Of a stretch of DNA of 7,870 nt, positions 5,878 to 7,870 are shown in pieces. How positions within the stretch are numbered: the stretch's first letter is position 1; each line of letters starts with the position of its first letter. Below the pieces are notes generated by a model. That model was not told the origin of the DNA, did no database searches, and was given only the letters and a program-made list of their open reading frames with translations. This DNA comes from Methanomassiliicoccales archaeon (GTDB lineage Archaea; Thermoplasmatota; Thermoplasmata; Sysuiplasmatales; Sysuiplasmataceae). The DNA is taken from contig DAHXLZ010000152.1 in NCBI GenBank assembly GCA_027365715.1, forward strand, positions 1 through 7,870. The letters run 5' to 3'. A program made the translations under genes and the position numbers.

Positions 5878-5924
5878 CTACCACTAAGCTCCAGTGGCCC
5901 GATAGCCCACAAACTGGAACAGGG

Positions 5925-5935
5925 TATTAAATTTT
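5925..5935 (-). promoter_or_regulatory. TATA-like box of the tRNA-Thr gene, possibly shared with the divergent NFACT gene
   Basis: On the minus strand AAAATTTAATA is centred 32 bp ahead of the tRNA 5' end, consistent with a transcript start about 6 nt before the mature end. On the plus strand the same DNA reads TATTAAATTTT and could serve the NFACT gene with a leader of about 60 nt. It is the clearest AT-rich box in the 120-bp divergent spacer. Confidence 0.45.
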
Positions 5936-5948
5936 CGTCAGCGGTCAG

Positions 5949-6032
5949 GTGAGAGTTGAATACGATCCTCGATTTACTGTTGTACTGGATGGCGGCCTGA
6001 TTGAAGGAAAAGAATTCGATGACTTCACTTGA
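5949..6032 (+). CDS. Possible 27-codon leader ORF overlapping the NFACT start
   Basis: A GTG at 5949 opens a 27-codon frame, ending in TGA at 6030-6032, that overlaps the first 14 bases of the NFACT gene in another frame. The peptide would begin VRVEYDPRFTVVLDGG and end in acidic residues. GC-rich third positions make it look coding-like, but there is no clear ribosome-binding site and it is too short to be sure. It could be an upstream ORF, a remnant of a larger gene, or chance. Confidence 0.2.
   Translation: MRVEYDPRFTVVLDGGLIEGKEFDDFT
6004..6008 (+). promoter_or_regulatory. Ribosome-binding site of the NFACT gene
   Basis: AAGGA ends ten bases before ATG 6019. This is slightly long but acceptable spacing. 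It supports ATG 6019 over the in-frame TTG at 6001, which lies ahead of the site itself. Confidence 0.4.
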
Positions 6033-7870
6033 TGTGCTCCTGCTGCAGAGGGAGCTCTCAAAACTCGAGGGAGCATATGCGGAGAAGGCATTCGGCGGCA
6101 AGCCCTTCTCGATCAGGTTCAACGCACCGGCCATGAAACTGGAGCTGGTGCTTGCCGGAGACCTCTTCCTTTTCCTGACCGGGAGGCTGGAAAAGCAGGA
6201 GGGCGCAGCAGTGGGCGAGTTCTCAGCTGCGGTTCGCAGAAAATTCGACAACTCGCGCGTCACAGGTGTTAGACAGGAAGGGTTTGACAGGCTCATCAGA
6301 ATCAGTTTTTCGAGACCGGAGAACTCGGAGATTGTCTTCGAGCTGATGGGCCGCGGAAATGTACTCATTTTAGAGTCGGGAAAAATCACGGCGGCAATGA
6401 GATACGAGCGCAGAGGCAGCACGGAGGTAAAGCAGGGAAACGTGTACGAGCGCCCCGGGCTGAGATTTGATGCGCGGGAGGCCACAGTCGGGGAATTCAG
6501 GGACGCTCTTCTCTCATCCAGGGGGGACACTGTGAGGTCCCTTGCCACAGTACTGGGTCTTGGCCCCGATTTCGCAGAAGAGGTGTGCGCGAGGACGGGT
6601 GTGGAAAGGGGAACAAAGCCTTCTGCACTTGCTGATGCGCAGATAAGAGCAATGAAAGAGGCAATAGATGCGGTGATAATTGAAACAACTGAGAAGCCGC
6701 GGCCCGCTGTCTACTATTCCGAAGGCTATGCAGTGCAGTTCACACCGGTTCCGTTCACAGTATTTGCCGGCCTGGAGATGAAGGAATTTTCCTCGATCAG
6801 CGAAGCCATGCTGCACTTCATTGACCGGAGGAAGGGAGAGCAGAAGGACGAAGCGGCCGAAAAACATGAAAAACTGCTCGAGAGGCAGAGAGAGGCAATA
6901 CGCAACCTGAGGGATGAGGGAAACAGGGCCCGCATATTTGCAGACTCGATTTATGCCGATTACTCATCATTCCGGGAACTGATTTCGGCATTCAGGAGCG
7001 GCGAAGAAGCGCCATACAAATATACGCGAAAGGCTGGCAGCACCGTTACGGTTGATGCCGGAGGATGCACACTGGTGATCGACACATCGAAGGACATAGA
7101 CACAATTGCATCCTCGATTTACGATCAGGCCAAGGAAGCGGACAGGAAACTCAGGAGAGCGGAGGAAGCACTCGCTGAAATGGAAAAGTCCCGTCCAAGC
7201 TCAAAGAAGGAAAAACAGACGCTGAATATCCGGAAAGCCTCCAGGAAGTTCTGGTTTGACTCGTTCAGATGGTTTGTCAGCAGCGAAGGATGTCTTGTCC
7301 TCGGCGGCCGCGATGCACGGACAAATGACAGACTGGTATCCAGGCATCTTGCGCAGACCGACCGCTACGCACATGCCGATGTTTACGGCGCACCGAGCAC
7401 GGTTGTTAAATGGAAGGAAGGAACCACAGAGGCGACGCTTGAGGAAGCGTGCTCATTTGCACTCTGCTTCTCGAGGGCATGGAATGCGCAGATTGGGGCA
7501 GCCTCAGCCTACTGGGTTTTGCCTGATCAGGTAAGCAAGACGCCGCAGACCGGTGAATTTCTTCCCAGGGGTGCGTTCATAATCAGGGGAAAGAGGAATT
7601 ATTTCAACAGGCTGAAACTGGAACTCGCTCTCGGAGTCATCGAATACATGGGAGAGAGGAGGATCGCATGTGCCCCGCTGAGCGCGATCAGGGCGAACAC
7701 AGACAGCTACGTCGTATTGACACCCGGTTCGACGACAAAGGAGAAGATTGCCGCCGCCCTTCATGCTGAATTCCAGACAACCGCTGATGACATTGTTTCC
7801 GTGCTTCCACCCGGGAAGAGCAGCTACTCGGCAATGATAAAAGAGAGAGGAAAGGAAGGAACAGACAAAA
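6019..7870 (+). CDS. rqcH: NFACT-family ribosome-quality-control protein (RqcH/Rqc2/Tae2-like), 3' end outside window
   Basis: The visible 617 codons cover nearly a full archaeal NFACT protein. Domains in order: NFACT-N (about 1-165), with SLDVLLLQRELSKLEGAY at the start, the conserved Asp-Arg pair in GFDRLIRI (D90-R91) and GRGNVLIL (111-118); a helix-hairpin-helix segment (about 172-200, LGLGPDFAEEVCARTG); a coiled-coil pair (about 270-305 and 365-395, rich in Glu, Lys and Arg); and NFACT-R (about 405-525), with RKFWFDSFRWFVSSEG, LVLGGRDARTND, DRYAHADVYGAPS and GAFIIRGKRNYF. Relatives bind 60S/50S subunits that carry stalled peptidyl-tRNA, and bacterial RqcH adds alanine tails; an archaeal role in rescue is inferred. 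The ATG at 6019 has AAGGA ten bases upstream and an in-frame TGA at 5998. The frame is unbroken to the window edge. Confidence 0.9.
   Translation, partial: MTSLDVLLLQRELSKLEGAYAEKAFGGKPFSIRFNAPAMKLELVLAGDLFLFLTGRLEKQEGAAVGEFSAAVRRKFDNSRVTGVRQEGFDRLIRISFSRPENSEIVFELMGRGNVLILESGKITAAMRYERRGSTEVKQGNVYERPGLRFDAREATVGEFRDALLSSRGDTVRSLATVLGLGPDFAEEVCARTGVERGTKPSALADAQIRAMKEAIDAVIIETTEKPRPAVYYSEGYAVQFTPVPFTVFAGLEMKEFSSISEAMLHFIDRRKGEQKDEAAEKHEKLLERQREAIRNLRDEGNRARIFADSIYADYSSFRELISAFRSGEEAPYKYTRKAGSTVTVDAGGCTLVIDTSKDIDTIASSIYDQAKEADRKLRRAEEALAEMEKSRPSSKKEKQTLNIRKASRKFWFDSFRWFVSSEGCLVLGGRDARTNDRLVSRHLAQTDRYAHADVYGAPSTVVKWKEGTTEATLEEACSFALCFSRAWNAQIGAASAYWVLPDQVSKTPQTGEFLPRGAFIIRGKRNYFNRLKLELALGVIEYMGERRIACAPLSAIRANTDSYVVLTPGSTTKEKIAAALHAEFQTTADDIVSVLPPGKSSYSAMIKERGKEGTDK

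Larger units (their letters stand above)
5793..5898 (-). tRNA. tRNA-Thr (anticodon GGU) with two introns
   Basis: The 106-nt gene folds into a 72-nt mature tRNA only after two introns are removed. Acceptor stem: GCCACTG/CAGTGGC (7 of 7 pairs). T arm: GAGGG-TTCAATT-CCCTC. Variable loop: AGGCC. Anticodon arm: ACGCC-TTGGTAA-GGCGT with U33, anticodon GGU at 5844-5846, and A37. D arm after splicing: GCTT-AGTGGTA-GAGC, including GG18-19. Exons are 5878-5898, 5843-5857 and 5793-5828. G1-C72, C2-G71 and U73, with G35-U36, agree with archaeal tRNA-Thr identity elements. CCA is not encoded (CCT follows). An oddity is G instead of U at position 8, which would remove the U8-A14 tertiary pair. A TATA-like box lies 32 bp upstream of the 5' end. 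Confidence 0.88.

Noticed and set aside
5855..5880. Reading the D-arm insert as a mobile-element insertion with a TAGCG target duplication
   Set aside because: The 5-bp direct repeat is real, but the excision that restores a canonical D arm is not the repeat-to-repeat one, and opposed 3-nt bulges mark the cut sites as intron junctions.
5793..5898. A tRNA fold with GACTG as the anticodon stem and CCA as the anticodon
   Set aside because: It lacks a matching 3' stem strand and U33. The ACGCC/GGCGT stem with TTGGTA gives a complete, conventional anticodon arm.
5856..6548. A 230-codon open frame on the minus strand
   Set aside because: It lies opposite the NFACT gene and runs into the tRNA. Its translation is serine/proline-rich with no domain logic, while the plus strand has clear NFACT motifs.
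1..7870. CRISPR arrays, large repeats, toxin-antitoxin or defence clusters
   Set aside because: No regularly spaced repeats and no paired small ORFs or defence-family motifs were seen by eye; the only mobile signal is the tnpB fragment at the left edge.

Overview
The window looks like chromosomal DNA from an archaeon, and I lean towards the Thermoplasmatota (moderate confidence for archaeon, low for the phylum). The reasons are a tRNA gene that reads correctly only after removal of two short introns bounded by bulge-helix-bulge-like junctions, no encoded CCA end, AT-rich TATA-like boxes about 27-33 bp ahead of several starts in moderately GC-rich DNA, at least one gene with a TATA-to-ATG distance that fits a leaderless transcript, and an archaeal-type NFACT protein.

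Layout from left to right. Bases 3-359 (+) are the 3' end of an IS200/IS605-type tnpB gene. Convergent to it, on the minus strand, is a two-gene operon: a TauE/SafE-family permease (901-1749) followed, with an ATGA overlap, by its usual small DUF1634 membrane partner (413-904). Further upstream on the minus strand is a solitary beta-class DNA adenine/cytosine-N4 methyltransferase (1877-2644). A 122-bp divergent spacer carrying several TGCAAA-containing palindromic elements separates it from a D-isomer-specific 2-hydroxyacid dehydrogenase (2767-3732, +). A small unrecognised protein with PD-(D/E)XK-nuclease-like sequence features follows (3803-4162, +), convergent with a 14-helix-type polysaccharide flippase (4175-5731, -). 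Upstream of the flippase on the same strand lies a tRNA-Thr(GGU) gene (5793-5898, -) with a 20-nt intron in the D arm (between positions 22 and 23) and a 14-nt intron at the usual 37/38 site. Divergent from it is an NFACT/RqcH-type ribosome-quality-control gene (6019 to the window end, +), probably within a few dozen codons of its stop.

There is no single pathway here; it is a set of housekeeping and accessory genes in short transcription units. The most interesting feature is the tRNA-Thr gene. In the precursor, D-arm exon sequence can pair with intron 1 to form an 8-bp helix flanked by two opposed 3-nt bulges, and cutting at the canonical bulge positions restores an exactly canonical-length D arm. 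The tRNA also has G instead of the near-invariant U at position 8. I found no CRISPR array, no defence island and no clearly new multi-gene system. No gene-free stretch exceeds 300 bases.
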